Assembly: GCA_024276295.1 (NCBI GenBank)
Contig: JAJRXN010000188.1
Location: forward strand, 1-10,295
Source of the DNA: Acidobacteriota bacterium
Lineage (GTDB): Bacteria; Acidobacteriota; Polarisedimenticolia; J045
Length of the DNA: 10,295 nt
Reading direction: 5' to 3'
Position numbers and translations under genes: made by a program. The notes under the pieces were generated by a model that did not search any database, had not been told where the DNA came from, and was given only the letters and a program-made list of their open reading frames with translations. Below, piece by piece: positions 1 to 6,460 of the stretch. The stretch's first letter is position 1. The number at the start of each line of letters is the position of its first letter.

Positions 1-375
1 ACGCGCGTAGTGCTCGGCGAGCCCGGCGGGGTTGGGCTTGTTGTAGTACGGCGTGACGACCAGCGCCGCGTCGGCGCCGAGTTCGCGCGCCCGCCGCGTG
101 CGTTGGATCGTCTTCGGCGTGCTGTTGGTCCCGGTTCCCGGCACGACGGGAACACGGCCCGCCGCGGCGCGCACGGCGCGCTCGATCAGGCCGGACCATT
201 CGTCGTCGGTCAGCGCCGGCGTCTCGCCGGTCGTCCCGCACGGCACCAGACCGTGAACCCCGGCCTCGAGCTGCCGCGCGACCAGGCGATCCCAAGCCTC
301 CCAGTCGACGGCGCCGTCGTCGCGGAACGGTGTCACGAGCGCTGTCAGCACTCCTCCGAGTCGTCGTTCGGTCAT
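1..375 (-). CDS. dapA: 4-hydroxy-tetrahydrodipicolinate synthase, N-terminal 125 residues (cut by window edge)
   Basis: This cytosolic enzyme condenses pyruvate with aspartate-semialdehyde, the first committed step of the diaminopimelate/lysine branch. Only the first 125 codons are present; the family is about 290 aa, so the rest lies left of the window. Visible family signatures are the early TALVTPF strand (residues 11-17), GTTGET (47-52), which supplies the active-site threonines, GTGTNST (about 80-86), and VTPYYNKP (107-114), which carries the conserved tyrosine pair. The Schiff-base lysine lies beyond the edge and cannot be checked. The ATG (373-375) directly abuts the TAG stop of dapB (376-378), and a GGGAG sits 8 nt upstream inside dapB, so the start is well set and translation is probably coupled. 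It is last in the asd-lysC-dapB-dapA operon within the window. KDPG aldolase-like or N-acetylneuraminate lyase relatives share the fold, but operon context and motifs favour DapA strongly. Confidence 0.95.
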   Translation of the reverse strand, partial: MTERRLGGVLTALVTPFRDDGAVDWEAWDRLVARQLEAGVHGLVPCGTTGETPALTDDEWSGLIERAVRAAAGRVPVVPGTGTNSTPKTIQRTRRARELGADAALVVTPYYNKPNPAGLAEHYAR

Positions 376-1164
376 CTACGTGTCTCCCAGCGTGTCGAAG
401 CCGAGATGCCGGTCGACCAGTTCCTCGAACGTGCAGACGTCCGGTCGTCCGGCCAGCCACTCGGCCACCGTGATCGCACCCGCCGCGAACACCTCGCGGT
501 CCCGTACGCGGTGGCTGATCTCGAGCGATTCTCCCGCACCGTCCCAGCCGCAGCGATGCGTGCCCGGGATCGCTCCGGCACGGATCCAGGCCACCGGGAG
601 CATATCGGGCGCGATCGCCTCGTGCTCCGGAGCGGGTCCCCACCGGCTCCTGTCCGGCGTCGCCTCGACCAGCAGGTCGGCCAGCCGGCGCGACGTGCCG
701 GAGGGGGCGTCCTTCTTGCCGGCGTGATGTTCCTCGACCAGGTACGGGGCGAATTCCCCGAAGGCGCCGAGCAGACGTGCCGCATGCCGGACGATCCGGA
801 ACAGCGCCTGCACGCCGAGGGCGTAGTTGGGCGCCCAGACGAAGCCGACGCCCCGCTCGCGGGCGAGCCGGCGCGCGTCCTCGAGGGCGTCGTTCCAGCC
901 GGTGGTCCCGGAGACGACCGGGACCCCGAGGTCGAGCAGCCGGCGCACGTTGTTCGCGGCCGCCTCCGGCGTCGTGAACTCCAGGGCCACGTCCACGCCG
1001 GCAAGCGCCGCGGGGTCGACCTCGGTCGCCGTCACGCCGTCGCCGCCGCGCGGATCGATCCGCGCGCGCACGGCATGCCCGCGGCGGACGGCGATCTGCT
1101 CGAGGGCGCGGCCCATCCGGCCGAAGCCGACGATCGCCAGTTCGAGGACCTGTCGCTGGCTCAT
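376..1164 (-). CDS. dapB: 4-hydroxy-tetrahydrodipicolinate reductase
   Basis: This enzyme reduces the DapA product to tetrahydrodipicolinate with NAD(P)H in the cytosol. The protein is 262 aa, slightly short of the E. coli enzyme (273). The N-terminal Rossmann nucleotide-binding site reads VGFGRMGR (residues 12-19). FTTPEAA (63-69) and SGTTGW (85-90) are the usual mid-domain motifs. The active-site signature EEHHAGKKDAPSGT covers 144-157; by alignment to the family H146 is the catalytic histidine and K150 the catalytic lysine. The C-terminal half ends with the expected LEISHR...F..GA...A.WL pattern (224-237). The start is the ATG at 1164, overlapping the lysC stop as ATGA, with a strong GGAGAGGAGG Shine-Dalgarno 7 nt upstream. 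The gene ends in TAG directly followed by the dapA ATG. No damage is seen. Confidence 0.97.
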   Translation of the reverse strand: MSQRQVLELAIVGFGRMGRALEQIAVRRGHAVRARIDPRGGDGVTATEVDPAALAGVDVALEFTTPEAAANNVRRLLDLGVPVVSGTTGWNDALEDARRLARERGVGFVWAPNYALGVQALFRIVRHAARLLGAFGEFAPYLVEEHHAGKKDAPSGTSRRLADLLVEATPDRSRWGPAPEHEAIAPDMLPVAWIRAGAIPGTHRCGWDGAGESLEISHRVRDREVFAAGAITVAEWLAGRPDVCTFEELVDRHLGFDTLGDT

Positions 1165-2519
1165 GATCCGGCCTCCTCTCCGATCAGCGCATCGTGCAGC
1201 GCGCGGGCCAGTCCGTCGGCCTCCGCCTCGCGCACCAGCAGTCCGAGGGCCGCCGCACGGGGCGCCTGGAGCACCCGCAGACAGCGTGCGGCCCGTGCCG
1301 CCTCGTCGAGAACGCGGCCCCAGGTCCCGGGCTGCCCGGCCAGCCCCTCCCCGCCGACCGAGACCGCCGCAAGTTCCGGCACGACCGCGACGCTGACGCC
1401 CTCGACCGGTGCCAGCGCATGCTCGAGATCGTCGGCTTCCCCGAACACCGCCTCGAGCCCGACCGGTCCGACGGTCAGGTGGAACAGCGTGCCCCCCTCC
1501 CCTTCGAGCCGGGTGACCGCCTCCGAGAGAAAGCCGCTCCGCCGGATCTGCTCCGGAGCCCGGATCGTGACCAGCGTCAGTCCGCGACGCGTGACGACCG
1601 CACGCGGGCTGGCCTGCAGGGCGTCTCCGGAGCGGCCGATGGTCGTCCCTGGACGTTCCGGGTGCAGGCTGTTGCGGACGACGACCGGAATCCCGCCGCG
1701 GACCGCCGGTTCGATCGAGGCCGGGTGGAGCACCCGCGCGCCGAACGCCGCGAGTTCGGCCGCCTCGCGGAACGTGACCTGGGCGACGAGCCGCGCCTGC
1801 GGCACCGCGCGGGGATCCGCGGTCATCAGGCCGTCGACATCGGTCCAGATCTCGACCACGCGGGCATCGAGCACGAGCCCGAGAAAGCTGGCCGAGAGGT
1901 CGGATCCACCGCGTCCGAGAGTCGTGGGCACGCCATCCGGCGTCGCGCCGAGATACCCCCCGAGCACCGGAACGATCCGCCGCGCGACCAGCGGCCCGAT
2001 CCGCTCCGCGGCACGGACGCGCGTCGGTTCGAATGCCGGATGCGCGGCGCCGAACGCCGCGTCGGTGACGACGACCTCGCGCGAATCGACGACCTCGGCC
2101 GCGACACCAGCACCGCACAGGGCCGTCACGAGCAGCTCCTGGGCCAGCATCTCGCCGAATCCGAGCACGGCGTCGCGCGAGCGCGGGCTGGCCGTCCCGA
2201 CCAGTCGCAGGCCGCGAAGCAGGACGCGCAGGTCCCGCAGCGTTCCATCGAGCCGCTCGGCAAGGCGATCGTCTCCGGGCGCCAGCTCCGAGGCAGCCTC
2301 GAGGTGCCGGGCCCGCAGCGCCGACCAGCCGCGATCCACGTCGTCGCGATGTCCGCCGAGCGCCCGTTCGATCAGCCGGTCGAGTTCGTCCGTCACGCCG
2401 GCCATCGCCGACGTGACGACGACCGGAGACTCGTCCCGGCGCTGGGCGACGATGGGGGCGACGTTGCGGATCCGCGCGGCTCCGGCGACCGATGTGCCGC
2501 CGAACTTCATCACGATCAC
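1161..2519 (-). CDS. lysC: Aspartokinase, monofunctional with C-terminal ACT domains
   Basis: This enzyme phosphorylates aspartate to aspartyl-4-phosphate, the entry step for lysine, threonine, methionine and diaminopimelate. It is 452 aa from the GTG start chosen here, close to E. coli LysC (449). The N-terminal kinase motif KFGGTSV is at residues 5-11. The GRGGSDLSA loop and IWTDVDGLMTADPR follow in the second half of the kinase domain, then FGARVLHP. The C-terminal third has the repetitive beta/alpha pattern of paired ACT regulatory domains, so amino-acid feedback inhibition is expected from the family, though the effector cannot be read from sequence. The GTG (2519-2517) overlaps the asd stop as GTGA and has AAGGG 8 nt upstream. 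The ATG three codons on (2510) would be too far from that site. The resulting N-terminus (start-IVMKFGGTS) is common in the family. The stop overlaps dapB as ATGA. It is not fused to homoserine dehydrogenase. Confidence 0.96.
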   Translation of the reverse strand: MIVMKFGGTSVAGAARIRNVAPIVAQRRDESPVVVTSAMAGVTDELDRLIERALGGHRDDVDRGWSALRARHLEAASELAPGDDRLAERLDGTLRDLRVLLRGLRLVGTASPRSRDAVLGFGEMLAQELLVTALCGAGVAAEVVDSREVVVTDAAFGAAHPAFEPTRVRAAERIGPLVARRIVPVLGGYLGATPDGVPTTLGRGGSDLSASFLGLVLDARVVEIWTDVDGLMTADPRAVPQARLVAQVTFREAAELAAFGARVLHPASIEPAVRGGIPVVVRNSLHPERPGTTIGRSGDALQASPRAVVTRRGLTLVTIRAPEQIRRSGFLSEAVTRLEGEGGTLFHLTVGPVGLEAVFGEADDLEHALAPVEGVSVAVVPELAAVSVGGEGLAGQPGTWGRVLDEAARAARCLRVLQAPRAAALGLLVREAEADGLARALHDALIGEEAGS

Positions 2520-3580
2520 GGCAGTCGCCCTTCGGCCGCCAGCAGTTCGGCGAGAAGCAGCGTTCCGCCGGCGGCGCCGCGCAGCGTGTTGTGCGAGAGG
2601 ATCTCGAAGCGCAGGCCGAGCGCCGGACAGGGAGCCAGCCGGCCGACCGTGACACTCATCCCCTCGCCGGCGGTGCGGTCGAGGCGCGGCTGCGGACGAG
2701 CGGGAGCCTCCGTCACGACGAGCGGCGCGGCGGGAGCGGACGGCAAGCCGAGCCGCTGGGGGACGCCGCGGAACTCGCGGAACAGTTCCGCGGCGCGCCG
2801 CGGGTCGAGCGACTCCCCGGTCTCGACGCTGACGGCGATCAGGTGCCCATCCTGGACCGGAACCCGATGCGTATGGGCCGAGACGACCAGGTCCGCCGGC
2901 TCGACGACACCGCCGGCGAGGCGACCGAGGATCTTCCGCGGCTCGACGTGCAGCTTGTCCTCTTCGCCCGGGATCCCGGGGATCACGTTGTCGATCAGGT
3001 CGAGCGCCGGCACGCCCGGATATCCCGCTCCCGAGGCCGCCTGCAGCGTCGTCGCGACCACCTTCCGGACCCCGACCGTGCGGTGGAGCGGCGCCAGGGC
3101 CAGCGCCAGCCCGATCACCGAGCAGTTCGGGTTGGTCACGACGTAGCCGGTCCAGCCGCGCCGGCTCCGCTGACGCGCGATCAGCTCGAGATGCGCAGCG
3201 TTGACCTCCGGGACGATGAGCGGAACGTCCTCGTCGAGGCGGTGACTGCGCGCGTTGCTGACGACGGCATGTCCGGCGGCCGCGAATGCCGCCTCGATCT
3301 CCCGCGCCGCGGAGGCGTCGAGGGCCGAGAGCACCAGCGGTGCCGTGATCCGCGACGGATCGGCAGGCAGGACCATGAGCCTGCCGGCCGCTTGCGGAAT
3401 CGGGCCCGGGAGTCTCCAGGACGCGGCCTCGCCGTAGAGCTTCCCGGCCGAGCGGTCGGAGGCCGCGACTTCGCGGAGGGCGAACAGCGGATGGCGGTCG
3501 AGCAACGTGACGAGCCGCTGGCCCACAAGGCCGGTGGCACCGAGCAGGGCGACCGGAATCGGTGTTCGGGAGTCGTTCAT
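2516..3580 (-). CDS. asd: Aspartate-semialdehyde dehydrogenase, archaeal/fungal-type
   Basis: This enzyme reduces aspartyl phosphate to aspartate-4-semialdehyde with NADPH in the cytosol and feeds DapA encoded in the same operon. It is 354 aa. The Rossmann motif LLGATGLVGQR spans residues 12-22. The nucleophile is C153 in the motif NPNCSV; TLQAASGAGYPG (178-189) and a substrate-binding RVPVQDGH (239-246, R239 and probable catalytic H246) follow. The TLQAASGAGYPG and HTHRVPVQDGH segments and the length resemble the class described in archaea and fungi more than E. coli Asd; this class assignment is from memory of family patterns. Asd is the first gene of the operon. The ATG at 3580 has GAGGGG just upstream with short spacing. 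Its stop overlaps the lysC GTG start. All residues I can check are intact. Confidence 0.95.
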   Translation of the reverse strand: MNDSRTPIPVALLGATGLVGQRLVTLLDRHPLFALREVAASDRSAGKLYGEAASWRLPGPIPQAAGRLMVLPADPSRITAPLVLSALDASAAREIEAAFAAAGHAVVSNARSHRLDEDVPLIVPEVNAAHLELIARQRSRRGWTGYVVTNPNCSVIGLALALAPLHRTVGVRKVVATTLQAASGAGYPGVPALDLIDNVIPGIPGEEDKLHVEPRKILGRLAGGVVEPADLVVSAHTHRVPVQDGHLIAVSVETGESLDPRRAAELFREFRGVPQRLGLPSAPAAPLVVTEAPARPQPRLDRTAGEGMSVTVGRLAPCPALGLRFEILSHNTLRGAAGGTLLLAELLAAEGRLP

Positions 3581-3627
3581 GCAGCCCCTCGCTCGCTGGA
3601 CATACGATCGGGCGCGGACAGCTCCGC

Positions 3628-3633
3628 ATTATG
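3628..3633 (-). promoter_or_regulatory. Possible -10 element for the asd-lysC-dapB-dapA operon
   Basis: Read on the minus strand, CATAAT stands out in the GC-rich 100-bp divergent spacer, 47 bp upstream of the asd start. It matches five of six bases of the sigma70 -10 consensus. The sequence about 17 bp further upstream (GCGTCG) is a poor -35, so either an activator or a different sigma preference would be needed. A start of transcription near 3621 would give a leader of about 40 nt. Confidence 0.35.
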
Positions 3634-3654
3634 CATGGAACCGGAAACCGCGAC

Positions 3655-3668
3655 GCCCGGATCCGGGC
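3655..3668. repeat. 14-bp perfect palindrome upstream of the HAD phosphatase
   Basis: GCCCGGATCCGGGC is its own reverse complement and ends 12 bp before the ATG of the plus-strand phosphatase gene. It also lies in the -35 neighbourhood of the putative asd promoter on the other strand. It could be a regulator binding site serving either direction. In DNA this GC-rich, short palindromes also arise by chance, and there is no second copy elsewhere in the window that I noticed. Confidence 0.4.
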
Positions 3669-3680
3669 TAGCATCCCACC

Positions 3681-4352
3681 ATGAGAGACGAGATCACGGC
3701 CGTCGTGTTCGACCTCGACGGGACGCTGGTCGATTCCTACGAGGCGATCACGGCCGCACTCAACGCCGCGCGCGAGGCGTTCGACCTGCCGCCGGTCACT
3801 TCGGACGTGGTCCGCCCCCAGGTCGGCCACGGCCTCGAGGAACTGATCGCGCGTCATCTCGGCGCGTCGCGGGTCGCCCGAGGAGTCGAGGTCTTCCGAC
3901 GGACCTACCGGAAGGTGATGCTCGATCTCACGCGACCGCTTCCCGGAGTTCCCGGCGAGGTCCGGCGACTCGCCGAGGCCGGACTGGCGCTCGGCGTGGC
4001 ATCGAACAAGCCCCGCCGATTCGTCGAGCCGATCCTCGGGCACGTCGGCCTGTCCAACGTCATCCGGACGGCGCGCGGGCCCGACGGGGATCTCCCGCCC
4101 AAGCCTCACCCGGCGATGATCCGGGCCGTCCTCGCCGACCTGGGCGTGCCTCCCGCCGGGGCGCTGTACGTCGGCGACATGCCGCTCGATGCCGAATCCG
4201 GGCGCCGTGCGGGCTGCCGGACCTGGCTCGTGGCGACCGGGAGCGCGGACTTGCGCGAACTTCAGGCTCTGGATGGCGTCCGTATTTTTTCGGATCTGTA
4301 TGATTTGGTCCCGGAAATACTGAGAACGCGCCTCCCGCGAACGGCTGGATGA
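3681..4352 (+). CDS. HAD-superfamily hydrolase, phosphoglycolate phosphatase-like
   Basis: This is a probable cytosolic small-molecule phosphatase of 223 aa. All four HAD motifs are present: FDLDGTL with nucleophile D11 and acid D13 (residues 10-16), GVASNKP with S108 (105-111), K141 in KPHP, and the metal-binding VGDMPLD with D166 and D170 (164-170). The helical insert between motif I and II is a type-1 cap (residues about 18-85), as in phosphoglycolate phosphatase (Gph) and related enzymes. The substrate cannot be decided from sequence, so no symbol is assigned. An in-frame TAG lies at 3669-3671, and the ATG at 3681 leaves the usual ten residues before motif I, so the start is secure. No Shine-Dalgarno precedes it. 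The gene is divergent from the lysine operon and is probably transcribed alone; no terminator is visible before the next promoter. Confidence 0.9.
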   Translation: MRDEITAVVFDLDGTLVDSYEAITAALNAAREAFDLPPVTSDVVRPQVGHGLEELIARHLGASRVARGVEVFRRTYRKVMLDLTRPLPGVPGEVRRLAEAGLALGVASNKPRRFVEPILGHVGLSNVIRTARGPDGDLPPKPHPAMIRAVLADLGVPPAGALYVGDMPLDAESGRRAGCRTWLVATGSADLRELQALDGVRIFSDLYDLVPEILRTRLPRTAG

Positions 4353-4368
4353 ACAGGTCCAGCGGTTC

Positions 4369-4397
4369 TTGACATTTCGACCCTGTTCGGGCTACAA
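4369..4397 (+). promoter_or_regulatory. Strong sigma70-type promoter for the small secreted protein gene
   Basis: A perfect -35 TTGACA (4369-4374), a 17-bp spacer and a -10 CTACAA (4392-4397, four of six consensus bases) form the clearest promoter in the window. Transcription would start near 4404 and give a leader of about 34 nt before the ATG at 4438. It begins 17 bp after the HAD phosphatase stop, so the downstream gene can be expressed independently. The surrounding sequence is locally less GC-rich than its neighbours. Confidence 0.85.
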
Positions 4398-4423
4398 AGG
4401 AAGTTGCCCCTTACCTCGGGCGG

Positions 4424-4430
4424 AAAGGAG
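4424..4430 (+). promoter_or_regulatory. Near-perfect Shine-Dalgarno
   Basis: AAAGGAG lies 7 nt before the ATG at 4438, an optimal placement. It fixes the start of the small exported protein and, with the consensus promoter, predicts high expression. Confidence 0.85.
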
Positions 4431-4437
4431 TTGAGCC

Positions 4438-4911
4438 ATGACCAAGAAGCGCTTCGCCCTGACCGGCACGACGGTGCTCGTCTTCGGCGCCCTCGCGGTA
4501 CTGGCTGTGGCACCGGCTCCTGCCACCGCACAGACGGTGCCGCCGGGGGAGCCGGGCCTCGTTCCATCGACCGAGTTCACGCCGGCGATCGTCGATCCCA
4601 ACACGCGCGTCTTCCGGCTCATCACGCTGACGCGGTACTTCGTCGTGCAGAAGCCCGACTTTCCAGGGAACGTCGAGCCGGTCGGCGACGGCACCGGCCC
4701 CATGGAGGCAGGTCTCGCGCCGGCAGGGAGCCAGGCGCTCACGCCGGCCGCCCGGGCCGGTGCAGCCGGAGCCTCTCTCGGAGCGAGCCTCGCCGGCGGA
4801 GCCGGCGTGGGGATGCCGACCGCAGGCGCGGCGGCGGTTCTCGACCGGCCCCGCGCGAACGAGCTGCGCAGGGAACTCGTCAAGGTGCTCGAGACCCTCG
4901 GCGTGGAGTAG
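4438..4911 (+). CDS. Small exported Ala/Gly-rich protein of unknown function
   Basis: I do not recognise this 157-aa protein. It begins with a clear signal peptide: basic MTKKR, a hydrophobic core at about residues 8-25, and a signal peptidase I site after ATA near residue 31 (PATA|QTVPP). The mature protein has three parts. A proline-rich N-terminal segment includes a hydrophobic/aromatic stretch FRLITLTRYFVVQ at about 55-67. A low-complexity Ala/Gly tract at about 98-133 has small residues spaced as in glycine zippers. A charged amphipathic C-terminal helix (about residues 139-156, RANELRRELVKVLETLG) ends the protein. No cysteines occur, so there are no disulfides or haem sites. The gene stands alone between its own strong promoter and a Rho-independent terminator, which suggests an abundant envelope or periplasmic product. 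A spurious frame is unlikely given signal peptide, RBS, promoter and terminator together. Confidence 0.85.
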   Translation: MTKKRFALTGTTVLVFGALAVLAVAPAPATAQTVPPGEPGLVPSTEFTPAIVDPNTRVFRLITLTRYFVVQKPDFPGNVEPVGDGTGPMEAGLAPAGSQALTPAARAGAAGASLGASLAGGAGVGMPTAGAAAVLDRPRANELRRELVKVLETLGVE

Positions 4912-4941
4912 ATCTCCCCGACGAAACGGTACGACCTTTTC

Positions 4942-4970
4942 CGGGGGGCGCGGTGCGCCCCCCGTTTCTT
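4942..4970 (+). terminator. Rho-independent terminator after the small secreted protein gene
   Basis: A 10-bp GC stem (4942-4951 pairing with 4955-4964) closes a 3-nt GGT loop and is followed by TTTCTTCT. It begins 31 bp after the TAG stop at 4911. The other strand lacks a T tract after the hairpin, so it acts for plus-strand transcription only. It separates the secreted protein gene from the cytochrome gene. Confidence 0.88.
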
Positions 4971-5005
4971 CTGCCGACGCCTGCCGACCGCGGCACGACA
5001 TGACG

Positions 5006-5011
5006 CATAAT
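5006..5011 (+). promoter_or_regulatory. Possible -10 element for the cytochrome gene
   Basis: CATAAT within GCATAATTGG is the only AT-rich hexamer between the terminator and the cytochrome start, 36 bp upstream of the ATG at 5048. The -35 region about 17 bp upstream (GCCGAC) is weak. The same GCATAAT heptamer occurs on the opposite strand upstream of asd, which mildly supports its use as a -10 in this genome. Confidence 0.4.
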
Positions 5012-5047
5012 TGGGCCCCACCCGCCCCGTCGATGACGGAGGCTGCC

Positions 5048-6460
5048 ATGCGGATCGCTTCGCGCTGCTCCGGGCCGTTCCTCGGCCTGGTTCTTGTGTT
5101 CTGCCCGGTGGTCGTCGCACTGGCCGAGGGGCCGGCCGGAGGCGACGCCGCGCTCGGCACGATTCCCTACGACCGGTTCGAGACCGACGATGTCTGTGCT
5201 GCCTGCCACACCGATCTCGCGGCCCAGCACCGCGAGTCGCTGATGGCGCAGTCGTTCGTCCATGCCTGGGACGAGATCGAGTACTTCGAGCTGGCCCTTC
5301 CCCACAGTGCCCGCGAGCCGAAGGTCGCGGGAATCCGTGCCGGCTGCATCGGCTGCCATGCTCCCCTCGCCTTTCTCGCAGGAGACATCCCGCCGAAGCG
5401 GCCGTCCGAGGGAACCCGCGCCAACGAGGGCGTCTCGTGTGACCTGTGCCACTCGATCACCGGCTTCGTCGGAGACACGCCGTTCAACTTCAACTACGTC
5501 GCGCAGCCCGGAGAGGCGAAGCGCGGCACGCGGGCGGGTGTCGAGAGCGCCTACCACGAGATCGAGGTCGATCCGTTCCTCGGGACCGCCGAGTTCTGCG
5601 GTACCTGCCACAACGAGAAGGACCCCTGGGGCGTGTGGGTCAAGGCGACTCATCTCGAGTGGCGCGCCTCGCCGCAGGCCCGCGCGGGCATCGTCTGCCA
5701 GGACTGCCACATGCCCCCCGCCGAGGCCGATCCGGCACCCGGCGGCAGCGGCACCGTCCATCGGGACGTCCGGCAACACCTGTTCCACGGGGCCCACGAC
5801 GACGGCAAGCTGCGCGGTGCGATCGAGGTGCGGATCCACCCGCGCGAGACCGAAGCGACCCCCGGCTCGACCGTGACGTTCGTGGCCACCGTGCTCAACG
5901 CCAAGGCGGGGCACATGATCCCGACGGGCTCCGCCGAGGAGCGCGTGGTCTGGCTCCACGTCGAGGTGATCGATGCGGCTGGACGGCGGCATCATCTTCC
6001 GGTCCAGCCGAAGGGCTTTCCGGGCGAGGAGATGACCATCGCCTCGCGCGAGGCGCTCGCATACCAGGACATCGGCGAGATCCGTGGCATCGAGAACTTC
6101 ATCGGCCTCGCCCGCGATGGCATGGTCCCGGACGGCGACCGGATCTTCCGGCTGCCGTATCTCGATCCGAAGGGACGCATGACGGTCGCGCAGTGGAACA
6201 CGGCGAGCTTCGGACCGGACTACCGGCTGGCGCCGCTCGAGGCCCGGACGGAGACCTTCACCTGGCGGATCCCGGAGACGGCCGCTCCCGGATCACTGAA
6301 GGTGCGTGCGTCCGTCTGGTATTCGCGGCTGGTCTCCTCGGTCGGGGCGTACCTCGGCGTGCCGGAAGAGGAGTGGGAGCCGGTGCTGGTGGCGCGGCAC
6401 GAGACGACGCTGAAGATCGACGCCCCCGCGCTCGGGCGACAGGAGGCTCAGCGGCGGTAG
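5048..6460 (+). CDS. Exported pentahaem c-type cytochrome (cytochrome c554-like family)
   Basis: This is a 470-aa multihaem electron-transfer protein, probably periplasmic or outer-face. A signal peptide (residues 1-26, cleavage near VALA|EG) is followed by five CxxCH haem c sites: CAACH (50-54), CIGCH (100-104), CDLCH (131-135), CGTCH (184-188) and CQDCH (217-221). Further histidines, such as H238, H244, H247 and H250 in the stretch after the fifth site, are candidate distal ligands. From about residue 255 a haem-free beta-rich domain follows; its AGHMIPTG motif (about 286-293) recurs in multihaem cytochromes of metal-respiring and soil bacteria, from memory. GGAGG at 5038-5042, 5 nt before the ATG at 5048, decides the start over an ATG at 5033. 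No haem-lyase, quinol dehydrogenase or porin gene is adjacent, so its redox partner is unknown. The 3' end overlaps the convergent TPR gene by 13 bp. Confidence 0.9.
   Translation: MRIASRCSGPFLGLVLVFCPVVVALAEGPAGGDAALGTIPYDRFETDDVCAACHTDLAAQHRESLMAQSFVHAWDEIEYFELALPHSAREPKVAGIRAGCIGCHAPLAFLAGDIPPKRPSEGTRANEGVSCDLCHSITGFVGDTPFNFNYVAQPGEAKRGTRAGVESAYHEIEVDPFLGTAEFCGTCHNEKDPWGVWVKATHLEWRASPQARAGIVCQDCHMPPAEADPAPGGSGTVHRDVRQHLFHGAHDDGKLRGAIEVRIHPRETEATPGSTVTFVATVLNAKAGHMIPTGSAEERVVWLHVEVIDAAGRRHHLPVQPKGFPGEEMTIASREALAYQDIGEIRGIENFIGLARDGMVPDGDRIFRLPYLDPKGRMTVAQWNTASFGPDYRLAPLEARTETFTWRIPETAAPGSLKVRASVWYSRLVSSVGAYLGVPEEEWEPVLVARHETTLKIDAPALGRQEAQRR

Noticed and set aside
10..2652. An 880-codon open frame on the plus strand across the lysine operon
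   Set aside because: It is antisense to four clearly recognisable enzymes and encodes Arg/Pro/Ser-rich low-complexity sequence with no family motif. High GC content suppresses stop codons and explains it.
1161..4109. A 982-codon minus-strand frame suggesting a fusion ahead of aspartokinase
   Set aside because: The part upstream of about 2519 is antisense or out of frame to the HAD and asd genes and shows no domain; only the aspartokinase portion is real.
4353..4368. Weak GAAC/GTTC inverted repeat after the HAD gene as a terminator
   Set aside because: The stem is only four base pairs and no T tract follows; it is better read as promoter-proximal sequence.
4760..5047. In-frame extension upstream of the cytochrome start
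   Set aside because: It runs through the small secreted protein gene and the terminator hairpin, and the signal peptide begins exactly at the ATG at 5048 behind a GGAGG site.
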